64,000 nucleotides of DNA from Falsarthrobacter nasiphocae (GCF_031456275.1 NZ_JAVDUI010000001.1:1-64000); one strand, 5' to 3'. Shown: positions 1 to 10,983, counted from the stretch's first letter. The notes: generated from the letters alone by a model not told the origin. A program made the numbers and translations.

Positions 1-57
1 CACCTGGGTGCGGGAGCGTTCGTCGTGAGCGCCATGGGCTCCGCTGCCCGCACGTAG
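1..57 (+). CDS. DegV family protein, C-terminal fragment (partial)
   Basis: The window opens inside a reading frame that ends with TAG at 55-57. The 18 visible residues contain His-Leu-Gly-Ala-Gly-Ala-Phe, which resembles the H-x-G-x-G-x turn near the C-terminus of DegV-type fatty-acid-binding proteins. In many actinobacteria a degV gene precedes comEA, which is the next gene here. Only the tail is present, so the assignment rests on this short match plus the neighbour and is tentative. Confidence 0.45.
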   Translation, partial: HLGAGAFVVSAMGSAART

Positions 58-123
58 GCGCGAGAGGCTCCTCCTCAACGAGTTGTCCACGTTTGCCGAG
101 GGTCCGGCGCGGCGCGAGCGCCG

Positions 124-1083
124 ATGCGGTTCCCTGGGTGCATGGGTGATCGAGAAGGACAGACGGAAGGGGCCAGCGCAGCCTTCCTCGCGCGCTTGAG
201 GAGCGCGGAGCGGCGCCGGGAGCCGGGCGGCACCGAAGCCGCCACGGGGGCTGGGACAGGGCTTGGGAGCGGGGGCACGGAGCCGCGTGGCGGGAACGCG
301 GATCCAGCTGACCGGCACGGGGGGAACGGGGTGTTCACACGGCGACTCGCCGAGCGGTGGCCCGTGTCCGTGCGCCGTGCCGTGGCCGTGGTGGCCGCGC
401 TCCTGGCCCTCGCTGGCCTCCTTCTCTGGAAGTACTCGCCGGCCGCCGGAACCTCTACGCTCCGAGGAGACGAGTCTGCCCAGTCAGTAGCCACCGGCGG
501 GGGCCAGAGCGGGCACCCCGTGGCGGTGCCCACCCCGACGCCCGCCCGCGGCCGCGGACCCGCTGGCACCCGGCCGCCGAGTCCAGGCGGGGCCGCGTCC
601 GAGGTGACTGTCGACATCACTGGCGCCGTCAAGAAGCCGGGCGTCTACACACTGCCGGCTCCCGCGCGGGTCGCCCAGGCGATTGACCGGGCCGGCGGCC
701 TCGCGGCCAATGCGGACGAGGACCGGATCAATCGGGCCGCACTGCTCGCCGACGGCGCCAAAATCACCGTGCCGCGGGTCGGCGAGCCGGCCGGGCCCCC
801 TCAGCTTCCCGGCCCCGCGGCCCCGGCCCCTGGAGGCGGCGAGGCCAGCCGCGGAGGCTCGGATGCCGGGAAGACCTCCGCCGGGGCCCCCGTCCGGATC
901 AACGGGGCGAGTGTGGCGGAGATCCAGACTCTCCCGCGCATCGGTCCCGTCCTCGCACGGCGGATCGTCGACGACCGCGAGGCGCGGGGCCCCTTCGCCT
1001 CACTGGAGGACCTCGGCCGGGTCAAGGGTCTGGGGCCGTCCATCCGGGAGGGAATCGCGGGCCGTGTGGTCTTCGATCGCTGA
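124..1083 (+). CDS. comEA: ComEA family helix-hairpin-helix DNA-binding protein
   Basis: Membrane-anchored DNA receptor of the DNA-uptake machinery. A long Gly/Arg-rich cytoplasmic N-terminus (residues 1-80) leads to one membrane helix at about 84-102 (RRAVAVVAALLALAGLLLW). A Pro-rich linker, an SLBB domain at about 160-218 (VTVDITGAVKKPGVY) and two helix-hairpin-helix motifs at about 257-318 (LPRIGPVLARRIVDDR, then KGLGPSIREGI) follow. The domain order is the standard ComEA one; the N-terminus is longer than in Firmicute homologues. It is followed directly by comEC. The start is uncertain: ATG at 124 or 142, neither with a strong Shine-Dalgarno sequence. Function in transformation is inferred from the family. 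Confidence 0.85.
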   Translation: MRFPGCMGDREGQTEGASAAFLARLRSAERRREPGGTEAATGAGTGLGSGGTEPRGGNADPADRHGGNGVFTRRLAERWPVSVRRAVAVVAALLALAGLLLWKYSPAAGTSTLRGDESAQSVATGGGQSGHPVAVPTPTPARGRGPAGTRPPSPGGAASEVTVDITGAVKKPGVYTLPAPARVAQAIDRAGGLAANADEDRINRAALLADGAKITVPRVGEPAGPPQLPGPAAPAPGGGEASRGGSDAGKTSAGAPVRINGASVAEIQTLPRIGPVLARRIVDDREARGPFASLEDLGRVKGLGPSIREGIAGRVVFDR

Positions 1084-3499
1084 GCGGTGGCGACGCTTCC
1101 GACAGACCTCCACGATCCTTGTGTGCGCGGCAGCCCTCTGGGCGGGGACAGCTGCCTTGCACCACGGCCGGGCGTCACTGGCGCTGCTCTGCGCCGCGGG
1201 CGCCTTCCTCGCGGCCCTTCGCCACCCGGCGGGGCTGGCCTATCGGGCGGCGGCCACTGCGGCGGTCGGCGTCGTCGTCCTGGCTGTGGTGGGGGACGTC
1301 AGCGGACAGCCGCGCGCCCGCGAGGCCCTGCTGGCCCATGGGCGCGACGGCCGTGAGGTGACGCTCCGGCTGAGAAGCGAGCCGCACGCGGCGTTCGGGC
1401 GCCGCTTGCCAGATCGTGCCGAGGACCGCACGAGTCCGGCTCGCGAGGGTCAGACCCCCGCCGCGCGGAGCGGCGGGGCGCGGGCGGCGGTGGGGCTCTG
1501 TGAGGCAGAGGCGCGGATCGTCGAGCCGACGTGGGCGGACGGGACGGTGGCCCTGGTGCGAACGCCCTGTGCGGGCGGTGCCGATGCGCCCGGTGCCGGG
1601 GACGTCGTGCGGGGCAGGGTTGGATCCGTCTCACCGCCCCGGGGCCAGCCCCAGCGGCACGCCGTGACACTGACGTTGAAGCATGTCGAGACAGTGGAGG
1701 GGTCGTCCTTCGCCGCGATCAGGCAAGCGCGCCGCGCGGCCGAGGCTGCCTTCGCCGTCAGCGCCGGGGCCGGAAGCGGCCGGGTGGCGGCGGCCATGGT
1801 GTACGGGGGAGAGGCGGGGGACCCGGGCGCCCACGCAGCGATGCGCGCTGCTGGACTCAGCCATCTCACGGCAGTCTCCGGGGCCAATTGCGCCGTCCTC
1901 GTCGCCGCCGCCGTCATGGCGGCGCGGTTGTGCCGAGTGGGCTTGGCGGTGCAGACGGGCTCGGCTCTCGCCTCCGTCGTGGCCTTTGTGGCCCTGTGCG
2001 GGCCGGACGCCACCGTCCTTCGGGCCGCCGCGATGGGATCCGTCGGTGCCATCGGGGCGCTCGTGGGGCGAGGTCGTTCTCCGTTCGCGCTCCTCGGCGT
2101 TGCCATTCTGGTCCTTCTGGCTGCGGACCCCTGGATCGCTCTTGAGATCGGGTTCGGCCTCTCCGCGGCAGCCACAGCCGGCATCCTCCTGTGGTCGTCA
2201 TGGATGACGGAGCGTCTCGCCACCGTGCTGCCCGCCTGGCTGGCGTCCCCGCTGGCGATGACGCTCTCGGCGATGCTCGCGTGCCAGCCGATCCTCGCGC
2301 TCATCACCGACAACGTACCGGGACTCTCACCGGCGGCCAACGTCGTCGTCGCGCCCCTCGTGCCCATCGTCACCCTCCTCGGCACCGGCGTTGTGCTCCT
2401 GGCGCCGCTGCATGCCGGGGCTGCCGCAGCCATGGCATGGGTGCCTAACCGCAGTGCCGACGCCATTGTCTGGGTGGCGCGGACCGCGTCGTCAAGCCAC
2501 CTCAACGAAACGGACCTGCCTGTCGGAGCGGCGGGCTCGGTGCTGGCGTTCGCGCTTGCCGCTGCGGTCACCTGGCGCGCCGGAGCCCCGCCACGGCAGC
2601 GCGAGACGTGGCTCGCCCGGCATCCTGCCCTTGCTCGCGGCCGGGCTGCGGTGTGGGCCGTGCCCGCCGCCCTCGTGGCCGCATTCCTCGCCCCGCCCGA
2701 GCGCGGGGTCCTCCGGGAGTGGCAGGCTGCCGCATGCGACGTCGGGCAAGGGGACGCCGTCCTTCTCCGCACGGGTGCAGACCGGGCCGTCCTCGTGGAC
2801 GCGGGCCCGCCCGGCGGGGGACTGCCGGGGTGCCTGAGAGAGTTGGGCGTCCGGGCCTTGGATCTCGTGGTCATCACCCACGGGCATGCCGACCACTTCG
2901 GGGGGCTTGCGGATCTGGCGGGGGACTTCGGCGCGCCAGCCGTCGTCGTCGGGGAGCCGGAGGGGAGCGAGCGATTCCAGGCGCGGGCGCGAGTGGCACC
3001 CGATCGCCTTACCCGGGCGGACCGGTCCCGTTTCGCGCCCGGAGACGTGCTCTTTGACCAGGGCGGCCTCCGGCTCACCCTCATCCGAGCCTCCCCACCG
3101 GCCGCCTCGGGTGCCAACGAGAACGCCGAGAGCCTCGTTCTCCTCGCGCGCTCCTCGCGCGACGGCTCCGATCTGACTCTTCTCCTCACTGGGGACCTCG
3201 AGACGGGTCAGGATCACGGCGTGGCCGAGACCCTCCGGGGAGAGCTCCACGGCGAGCGGCTCGACCTCGTCAAGACAGCCCACCACGGGGCGAAGAACGG
3301 GACGCGGGCCTACCTCGATGCCGCGCTGCCGCGCCTCGCGCTCATCAGCGTGGGCCGCGCCAACCCCTACGGGCACCCCCACGCAGCGACCCTCCGCGAA
3401 CTCGGGCAGCGGGGGATCGCGGTCCGGAGGACCGACGAGTCCGGCACGGTGACGGTGCGCAAGCGAGGCGCCGACCTCGAGGTCAGGAGCCAGCGGTGA
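1064..3499 (+). CDS. comEC: ComEC/Rec2 family DNA-uptake channel with metallo-beta-lactamase domain
   Basis: Inner-membrane channel that carries single-stranded DNA into the cytoplasm. An N-terminal pair of hydrophobic segments precedes an extracellular OB-like region. A multi-helix Competence domain follows (GLSHLTAVSGANCAVL is the family signature), and a C-terminal metallo-beta-lactamase-like domain shows DVGQGDAVLL and the metal-binding THGHADHFGG, with a distal TAHHGAKNG. Length is about 811 aa, usual for the family. The frame stays open far upstream within comEA; I chose GTG 1064 because GGGAGGG lies about 10 nt before it and it leaves a short cytosolic tail before the first helix. GTG 1121 is the alternative. 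It overlaps the end of comEA by 20 nt, implying coupling. Confidence 0.88.
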   Translation: MWSSIAERWRRFRQTSTILVCAAALWAGTAALHHGRASLALLCAAGAFLAALRHPAGLAYRAAATAAVGVVVLAVVGDVSGQPRAREALLAHGRDGREVTLRLRSEPHAAFGRRLPDRAEDRTSPAREGQTPAARSGGARAAVGLCEAEARIVEPTWADGTVALVRTPCAGGADAPGAGDVVRGRVGSVSPPRGQPQRHAVTLTLKHVETVEGSSFAAIRQARRAAEAAFAVSAGAGSGRVAAAMVYGGEAGDPGAHAAMRAAGLSHLTAVSGANCAVLVAAAVMAARLCRVGLAVQTGSALASVVAFVALCGPDATVLRAAAMGSVGAIGALVGRGRSPFALLGVAILVLLAADPWIALEIGFGLSAAATAGILLWSSWMTERLATVLPAWLASPLAMTLSAMLACQPILALITDNVPGLSPAANVVVAPLVPIVTLLGTGVVLLAPLHAGAAAAMAWVPNRSADAIVWVARTASSSHLNETDLPVGAAGSVLAFALAAAVTWRAGAPPRQRETWLARHPALARGRAAVWAVPAALVAAFLAPPERGVLREWQAAACDVGQGDAVLLRTGADRAVLVDAGPPGGGLPGCLRELGVRALDLVVITHGHADHFGGLADLAGDFGAPAVVVGEPEGSERFQARARVAPDRLTRADRSRFAPGDVLFDQGGLRLTLIRASPPAASGANENAESLVLLARSSRDGSDLTLLLTGDLETGQDHGVAETLRGELHGERLDLVKTAHHGAKNGTRAYLDAALPRLALISVGRANPYGHPHAATLRELGQRGIAVRRTDESGTVTVRKRGADLEVRSQR

Positions 3500-3684
3500 G
3501 GCGGCTCCGGCAGACACAGGGCAGGGGAGGCCGAGGGGCGACAGCGAGGGGCAGACCTCCGCAGGACGCGCTGCCGGGACTTCTGAGCTGGGAGCCGCCA
3601 CGGCGGCCTCACGGGGCACCGGAGCCGCGCCCTGGCCCGGCCCGATACGATGGTTCCGGCCCCCGACCCAGGAGAGTGGAACCC

Positions 3685-4662
3685 ATGGCAGACGTTCGCA
3701 GCCCGCGTGAGGCCGAGCTCGCCCCGCTCGTCCTGTTCCTCGGGCCCGAGGAGTTCCTCTTCCGCAAGTACTCGCCGAAGCTGCGCGCCCAGGCACAGTC
3801 CCAGAGCCCGGACTCAGAGATCCACCGCCTCGACGCGTCCACGAGCGCGGGGGGAGAGCTGGACGCGGCCACGCAGGCGTCGCTCTTCTCCCCGGCCGCC
3901 TACGTCGAGGTGGAGAACCTCGCGGCCATGACCGAGGCCTTCCTCGAGGATGCCCTGGCCTACCTGGCCAACCCGGCGCCCGAGGTCGCCCTCGTCATGC
4001 ACCACGCGGGGGGCAACCGGGGCAAGAAGCTCCTCGACCAGCTCAAGCGCTCGGCCGTGGTCTACGACTGCGCCACGCCGAAGAAGGACGCCGAGAAGCA
4101 GTCATACGTCCTGCACGAGTTCCGAACCGCCCGGCGGCGCATCTCGCCGGACGCGGTCACCGCGCTCGTCGCCGCCGTGGGGACGAGCCTCGCGGAGCTG
4201 GACTCCGCGTGCGCGCAGCTCATCCAGGACGTCCCGGGAGACGTGGACGCCGCCACCGTGGACACCTACTACGGCGGTCGGGTGGAGGCCACGGCGTTCA
4301 AGGTGGCCGACGCCGCCCTGGCGGGGCAGACGGCCCACGCGCTCGGGATTGCCCGAGCGGCGATGAACACGGGCACGGACCCGGTGCCGCTCGTCGCCGC
4401 CATCGGGGCCAAGGTCCGCAGCACGGCCCGCGTGTTCGAGTACCGAGGCGGCCCGGGGGACGCGGCGAAGGCGTTCGGCATGGCGCCGTGGCAGGCCAAG
4501 AACGCCCTGGCGGACTCGCGCCGGTGGAGCACGCAGACGCTCCGTCAGGCCGTGGCCGCCGTCGGCGAGGCGGACTACAACGTCAAAGGCGGGACCCGGA
4601 ACCCCGCCTTCGTCGTCGAGCGGCTCATCATCGAGATCGGGCGCCTGCTGTCCCGGCGCTGA
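3685..4662 (+). CDS. holA: DNA polymerase III delta subunit
   Basis: Clamp-loader delta subunit, which opens the beta sliding clamp. The 325-aa product starts MADVRSPREAELAPLVLFLG, has the N-terminal P-loop-like fold without a true Walker A (LFLGPEEFLFRKY), and carries the conserved middle motif ending in the C-terminal collar (GTRNPAFVVERLIIEIGRL). The open frame extends to 3496, but ATG 3685 has GGAGAG about 9 nt upstream and matches family N-termini. A TACGAT -10-like hexamer at 3646-3651 suggests its own promoter about 30 nt upstream of the start. The comEA-comEC-holA-rpsT order is the usual actinobacterial one. Confidence 0.92.
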   Translation: MADVRSPREAELAPLVLFLGPEEFLFRKYSPKLRAQAQSQSPDSEIHRLDASTSAGGELDAATQASLFSPAAYVEVENLAAMTEAFLEDALAYLANPAPEVALVMHHAGGNRGKKLLDQLKRSAVVYDCATPKKDAEKQSYVLHEFRTARRRISPDAVTALVAAVGTSLAELDSACAQLIQDVPGDVDAATVDTYYGGRVEATAFKVADAALAGQTAHALGIARAAMNTGTDPVPLVAAIGAKVRSTARVFEYRGGPGDAAKAFGMAPWQAKNALADSRRWSTQTLRQAVAAVGEADYNVKGGTRNPAFVVERLIIEIGRLLSRR

Positions 4663-4699
4663 CGCCCCGGTGCAGCCCGGCCGCCCGGGCACAGAAAAA

Positions 4700-4734
4700 C
4701 CTCAGCCCCGGTGCACAGTGCACCGGGGCTGAGG
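4700..4734 (-). terminator. Rho-independent terminator of rpsT
   Basis: A perfect 17-bp inverted repeat (4700-4716 pairing with 4718-4734, effective loop a few bases) lies between the convergent holA and rpsT. Read on the minus strand the stem is followed by five T (AAAAA at 4695-4699 on the plus strand), so it is best as the rpsT terminator. It may also stop holA transcripts. Confidence 0.9.
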
Positions 4735-4768
4735 CAGACGCGGTCAATGCCGCGGCAGACGGACTCGC

Positions 4769-5029
4769 TTAGAGCGCCGCAACCTTCTTGGAGATGGCCG
4801 ACTTGCGGTTGGCCGCCTGGTTGCGGTGGATGACGCCCTTGCTCACGGCCTTGTCGAGCTTGCGGCTCGCGGCGGCGAGGGCGGTGGTCGCTGCTTCCTT
4901 GTCGGCGGAGGCGACAGCCTCGTTGACGGAGCGAACGAGCGTCTTCAGCTCGCTCTTGACAGCCGCATTGCGCTGACGAGCCTTCTCGTTCGTCAGGATG
5001 CGCTTCTTCTGGGACTTGATGTTGGCCAC
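4769..5029 (-). CDS. rpsT: 30S ribosomal protein S20
   Basis: Small basic protein that binds 16S rRNA in the 30S subunit. The 86-aa product begins (GTG) [20 protein letters not shown] and contains [20 protein letters not shown], diagnostic for S20. The open frame extends upstream to 5158, but the family starts exactly at the GTG at 5029, which has GAAAGAG a few bases before it. Monocistronic, divergent from lepA, with a strong terminator downstream. Confidence 0.97.
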   Translation of the reverse strand: MANIKSQKKRILTNEKARQRNAAVKSELKTLVRSVNEAVASADKEAATTALAAASRKLDKAVSKGVIHRNQAANRKSAISKKVAAL

Positions 5030-5309
5030 AACTGCTCTTTCACTGATGGAGAACTGGTCGGTGAGGGTGTCCCGCCGTGGTGACGACTGAGCGGCGTGGG
5101 GTACCGCGGGGATCACCTGACGGGGTGCCCGTCGACCTGCGCGGACACACAACCACACAGTCTAGCAAACATGCGGCGGATCGCCCGATTCCTGACCGCC
5201 GCCGTGTCGCGCGGGGAGTTCGCCGCGCGGACGACGCGCGGGACAGCCGTCTTCATGGGAGAATGAATCACTGCCCTGCCTCCACTCTTCGCAAGGATAA
5301 TTCGTACCC

Positions 5310-7169
<1,860 letters not shown>

Positions 7170-7174
7170 CCCGC

Positions 7175-8407
7175 GTGGCTCCTTCACTGCCCCTCGGCGA
7201 GAAGCCTCCCCTCGACGGCTCGCTGCCCCCGTCCGCCCTGGAGGGCTCGGCGGGCCGCCCTCTCTCGCTCTACGTCCACGTGCCGTTCTGCTCGGTGCGC
7301 TGCGGCTATTGCGACTTCAACACGTACACCGCCACCGAGCTCGGCGGCGGGGGCGCGCAGGCGGAGTACGCGGGTCAGGCGGTGCGGGAGTTGGATCTCG
7401 CGCGCCGGGTTCTCGGCGCCGGTGAAGAGGCCGACGACGGTCGGCCGCTGCACTCGGTCTTCTTCGGCGGGGGGACGCCGTCGCAGCTGCCCGCCGAGGA
7501 TCTCGCGGCCATTCTCCGTGCGGCGGTCGAACGGTTCGGGCTTGAGCCAGGGGCCGAGGTGACGATGGAGGCCAATCCGGACTCGGTCACCCGGGAGATG
7601 CTCGAGGCGATGGCCGCGGAGGGCCTCACTCGCGTGTCCTTCGGCATGCAGTCCGCCGTCCCGCACGTCCTGCGCACCTTGGACCGCACGCATGAGCCGG
7701 AACGTCTGCCCGTTGTGACGGCGTGGGCGCGGGAGCTGGGCCTGTCGGCGAGCGTGGATCTCATCTACGGCACACCGGGCGAGAGCCTCGGGGATTGGCG
7801 GCGCTCCCTCGAGGAGGCCATTGCGCTCGAGACGGAGCACGTCTCGGCGTACTCGCTCATCATCGAGGACGGCACGAAGCTCGCGGCCCGGATGCGGCGC
7901 GGTGAGCTGCCCTACCCGAGCGACGACGAGGCCGCGGACAAGTACGAGCTGGCCGACTCGCTCCTCACCGCGGCGGGCTTTGAGTGGTACGAGGTGAGCA
8001 ACTTCGCGAAGAGTGAAGCAGAGCGCTCCCGCCACAACCAGGCGTACTGGCTTGGATCAGACTGGTGGGGCGTCGGCCCCGGTGCGCACTCGCATGTCGG
8101 GGGCGTCCGCTTCTGGAACGCGAAGCACCCCACGGCCTACGCCCAGCGGCTGCTCGCGGGGGAGAGCCCGAGTGTGGGGCGGGAGGTCCTCACCGAGGAG
8201 CAGCGACACGTGGAGCGCGTGCTCCTGGAGATTCGCATGCGGGAGGGGCTGGACCTCGCCGTCGTGGGGCCGGCGGGCCGTGAGAAGGTCGCGGGGCTGA
8301 TCGCCCGCGAGCTGGTTGAGCCGAAGGCGGCGTTCGCCGGGCGGCTCGTGCTGACCCTCAGGGGCCGGCTCATGGCGGACGCGGTGGTTCGCGAGCTTCT
8401 CGACTAG
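7175..8407 (+). CDS. hemW: Radical SAM heme chaperone HemW (coproporphyrinogen III oxidase-like)
   Basis: Radical SAM protein of the HemN/HemW family. The CxxxCxxC iron-sulfur motif is visible at C39, C43, C46 (PFCSVRCGYCDFNTY), followed by the SAM-binding FFGGGTPS and the conserved EANPDS and SVDLIYGTPGES segments. It lacks the N-terminal extension that marks true HemN oxidases, so HemW, a heme chaperone, is preferred. 410 aa, GTG start 5 nt after lepA, as is common in bacteria. It converges with the DUF4870 gene and overlaps its end by 4 nt. Confidence 0.92.
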   Translation: MAPSLPLGEKPPLDGSLPPSALEGSAGRPLSLYVHVPFCSVRCGYCDFNTYTATELGGGGAQAEYAGQAVRELDLARRVLGAGEEADDGRPLHSVFFGGGTPSQLPAEDLAAILRAAVERFGLEPGAEVTMEANPDSVTREMLEAMAAEGLTRVSFGMQSAVPHVLRTLDRTHEPERLPVVTAWARELGLSASVDLIYGTPGESLGDWRRSLEEAIALETEHVSAYSLIIEDGTKLAARMRRGELPYPSDDEAADKYELADSLLTAAGFEWYEVSNFAKSEAERSRHNQAYWLGSDWWGVGPGAHSHVGGVRFWNAKHPTAYAQRLLAGESPSVGREVLTEEQRHVERVLLEIRMREGLDLAVVGPAGREKVAGLIARELVEPKAAFAGRLVLTLRGRLMADAVVRELLD

Positions 8408-8817
8408 CGGATGAGGCGCAGGTTGAAGTCGTAGCGGTACGGGCGGCCGCGCTCGACCTCGATGCCCGCGAGCACCGAGAAGATCGTGACGATCACCCAG
8501 ATGATGGCGTGGACGACCGCGAAGAAGCCGCCGATCCCCGGCAGCGGGGACAGGGCCAGCGCGATGAGCGCGAGGATCGTGGGGGGCAGCGTGAAGTTGA
8601 GCGCCTCCTTGGACTCCTGGGCGGTGAACGGGCCGCGGTCTTTGAAGACGAGGAAGATCAGGAGCGAGGGCACGCACATGAGGACGCCGCCGAAGTGGGC
8701 GAGCGTGGCCCACTGGCGGTCCTGCGCCGCGGTCAGCGGGAGGGCAGAGGCTGGGGCGCCTTCGAACCGGTCCGTCTCGGACTCGCGGGGATCGTGCTCA
8801 GAAGAAGCGTGTGCCAC
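8404..8817 (-). CDS. DUF4870 domain-containing membrane protein
   Basis: 137-aa small membrane protein. An acidic N-terminal tail is followed by the DUF4870 pattern: WATLAHFGGVL, then FKDRGPFTAQESKEALNF, then two hydrophobic segments (TILALIALALSPLPGIGG and HAIIWVIVTIFSVLAG). Predicted three to four membrane helices. No biochemical role is known for the family. GTG start at 8817. A TAGAAT -10-like box on the minus strand (8872-8877) would give a leader of about 55 nt. Confidence 0.8.
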   Translation of the reverse strand: MAHASSEHDPRESETDRFEGAPASALPLTAAQDRQWATLAHFGGVLMCVPSLLIFLVFKDRGPFTAQESKEALNFTLPPTILALIALALSPLPGIGGFFAVVHAIIWVIVTIFSVLAGIEVERGRPYRYDFNLRLIR

Positions 8818-8903
8818 GGGGTGCTGTTACCTGATTCGCTCGAGTGGGGGTGGGGTCTTGCGGGTATGGCAATTCTAGCGGCCAATCGGCGCGCCGGTCG
8901 CCC

Positions 8904-9770
8904 TCAGGCGGGTCCGGCGCCGGGTGGGACGGTGACGAAGTCGATCACTTCCTCGACGCGCCCGAGCAGACTCGGCTCCAGATCCGCATAGGTGGTCACG
9001 GCTCCGAGGATGCGGCGCCAGCCGTTCGCGACGTCGGCCTGGGAGGCGTGAGGCCAGCCGAGGCCGCGCAGGATGCCGGTCTTCCAGTCCTGGCCGCGCG
9101 GAACAGTGGGCCACGCAGCGAGTCCGAGGACGCCGGGCTTGACCGTCTGCCACACGTCCACGTAGGGGTGTCCGACGATGAGGACATTGCCCCGCGCGCC
9201 CGGAGTGCGCATGGCCGCGTCGCGGATCCGGCTCTCCTTGGTGCCGTCGACGAGGTGATCGACGAGGATGCCGAGCCTGCGCGTGGGGGACGGAGCGAAG
9301 TCCGCGATGGCTGCGCCGAGGTCGTCGACGCCGTGGAGGGGCTCGACGACGATCCCCTCCACGCGCAGGTCGTCGCCCCAGACCTTCTCGATGAGCTCCG
9401 CGTCGTGCTTGCCCTCGACCCAGATTCGGCTGGCCCGGGCGGTCCGCGCGCGCTGGCCGGCGACCTTGACGGACCCGCTCGCCGTCCGCTGGGGCCCCTT
9501 GGGGGCGGTCGGCGCGGGGGGAGTGAGGTCGATGGCCTGGCCGTCGAGGAGGAGTCCTGGCCCGAGGGGGAAGGCGCGGATCGCGCCGTGGCGGTCCTCG
9601 AGCTCGATGAGGATCGCGCCTCCGGACTTCTCGATCCGGACCACGGCGCCCACGAACCCCGAGAGCGGGTCCTCCAGCACCATGTCCCGCTCCACGGGCA
9701 CGCGGGGCAGCGCCTTCTTGACGGGCTTGGTGAGACGGGTGGGACCCCACGAATAGTCGAACTGCGGCAC
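8904..9770 (-). CDS. DUF3097 family protein
   Basis: About 288 aa, matching the actinobacterial DUF3097 family. Visible conserved blocks are RIWVEGKHDAELIEKVWGDDL, which resembles the acidic first strand of a Toprim-like nucleotide-binding fold, then GILVDHLVDGTKESRI and VGHPYVDVWQTVKP. The family is uncharacterised. The frame is open upstream to 9980 across the hrcA promoter; I chose GTG 9770 because GGAGGA sits about 5 nt before it and the family begins near QFDYSWGP. Transcribed divergently from hrcA; its -10-like TAGTAT (plus-strand ATACTA 9829-9834) overlaps the hrcA promoter. Confidence 0.82.
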   Translation of the reverse strand: MPQFDYSWGPTRLTKPVKKALPRVPVERDMVLEDPLSGFVGAVVRIEKSGGAILIELEDRHGAIRAFPLGPGLLLDGQAIDLTPPAPTAPKGPQRTASGSVKVAGQRARTARASRIWVEGKHDAELIEKVWGDDLRVEGIVVEPLHGVDDLGAAIADFAPSPTRRLGILVDHLVDGTKESRIRDAAMRTPGARGNVLIVGHPYVDVWQTVKPGVLGLAAWPTVPRGQDWKTGILRGLGWPHASQADVANGWRRILGAVTTYADLEPSLLGRVEEVIDFVTVPPGAGPA

Positions 9771-9828
9771 GGGGTCCTCCGGGTGAGATGGGTGGGCGTG
9801 TTCGCTCAGGGTGAGCCGGTGACTAGCC

Positions 9829-9864
9829 ATACTAGAGTTAGCACTTGTGCGAAGTGACTGCCAG
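9829..9864. promoter_or_regulatory. Overlapping divergent promoters with a degenerate CIRCE operator upstream of hrcA
   Basis: A plus-strand -10-like TAGAGT (9833-9838) and a minus-strand -10-like TAGTAT (ATACTA 9829-9834 on plus) overlap by two bases. Immediately downstream lies TTAGCACTT (9838-9846), nine bases, then GACTGCCAG (9856-9864). The left half matches the classical CIRCE half TTAGCACTC at 8 of 9 positions; the right half matches the actinobacterial form GAGTGCCAG at 8 of 9. The operator would cover the hrcA transcription start, so HrcA autorepression is the natural reading; the same site could affect DUF3097. Confidence 0.65.
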
Positions 9865-9930
9865 CCGGGAGCGCGCGGCGGCGGGATCTCCGCACGGAAC
9901 CAGCCATCGAGACGCCACGGGGGAGAGCGA

Positions 9931-10983
9931 GTGTCAGCCAGCGTGCCGAACGAGCGCCGCCTCGCCGTGCTCCGCGCCATTGTCGGAGACTACGTGTGCA
10001 CGCGCGAGCCCGTGGGGTCGAAGGCCCTGGCGGACCGCCATCATCTCGGGGTCTCCCCGGCCACCATCCGCAACGACATGGCCGTCCTCGAGGAAGAGGG
10101 CCTCATCACGGCCCCGCACACGAGCGCAGGCCGCATCCCCACGGACCGCGGCTACCGCCTCTTCGTGGACCGGATCTCCGAGGTCAAGCCCCTCTCTGCG
10201 GCGGAGCGGAACGCCATCCGCACCTTCCTGGATGGGGCTGAGGATCTCGACGACGTCATGCTGCGCAGCGTGAGGCTCATGAGCCAGTTGACGCAGCAGG
10301 CGGCGATGATCCAGTATCCGGTGAGCTCCGCTGCGAGCGTTCAGGCCATCGAGGTCGTGGAGCTGAGCGAGACGATCTCGCTGGTCATCCTGGTGACGAG
10401 CTCGGGTCAGGTGTCGCAGCGGACGGTGGCGCTGCCGGGCCTGGCACGGCCAGAGGTCGAGGCCGCCCGGGACAGCGCGCGGGCCCTGCTGGTCGGCCTC
10501 CCCCTGGAATCGGCGGGCGCCTCGGCGCGCGCCGCCGTCCCGCTGGAGGGGCCCCCGGGTCCGCCGAGTGCCGTGGGGACCATCCTCGTGGCCGCTGCGG
10601 AGATCTGCGACTCGTTCCGGGTCTCCCGCCTGGCGATGAGTGGCACGGCCCACCTCGCCCGCTCCCGGCGAGACTTCGCCTCCTCCGTCACGCCGGTGCT
10701 CGAGGCCCTCGAGGAGCAGGTGGTGCTGCTGCGCCTGCTCTCGGAGATCTCCCTCGAGGAGCGGGATCTCGAAGTGCGCATTGGCAGCGAGAACGCCGGG
10801 CCCCTCTCCGAGGCGGCCGTCGTCGTCGCCCACTACGGAAGCCCGGACTCACCGGAGGGTGGGCTGGGAGTCATTGGGCCCACGCGCATGGACTACGCCG
10901 CCTCCATGGCGGCAGTGCGGGCCGTGGCCCGCTACATCACACGCATTCTTCACTCAGACGAACAAAGGATTCTCCCGCAGTGA
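9931..10983 (+). CDS. hrcA: Heat-inducible transcription repressor HrcA
   Basis: CIRCE-binding repressor of chaperone genes. The 350-aa product begins near NERRLAVLRAIVGDYVCTREP, carries the winged-helix DNA-binding region (VSPATIRNDMAVLEEEGLI) in the first 80 residues, then the HrcA-specific GAF-like dimerisation domain (GPTRMDYAASMAAVRAVARY near the end). I chose GTG 9931 with GGGAG six bases upstream; the frame is also open from GTG 9847, which would be nearly leaderless but adds 28 non-family residues. It overlaps dnaJ (GTGA), the usual actinobacterial hrcA-dnaJ pair, and is preceded by a degenerate CIRCE. Confidence 0.93.
   Translation: MSASVPNERRLAVLRAIVGDYVCTREPVGSKALADRHHLGVSPATIRNDMAVLEEEGLITAPHTSAGRIPTDRGYRLFVDRISEVKPLSAAERNAIRTFLDGAEDLDDVMLRSVRLMSQLTQQAAMIQYPVSSAASVQAIEVVELSETISLVILVTSSGQVSQRTVALPGLARPEVEAARDSARALLVGLPLESAGASARAAVPLEGPPGPPSAVGTILVAAAEICDSFRVSRLAMSGTAHLARSRRDFASSVTPVLEALEEQVVLLRLLSEISLEERDLEVRIGSENAGPLSEAAVVVAHYGSPDSPEGGLGVIGPTRMDYAASMAAVRAVARYITRILHSDEQRILPQ

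Noticed and set aside
9847-9930. GTG 9847 as the hrcA start
   Set aside because: It lies within the CIRCE spacer, adds 28 residues not seen in the family, and GTG 9931 has a proper Shine-Dalgarno.
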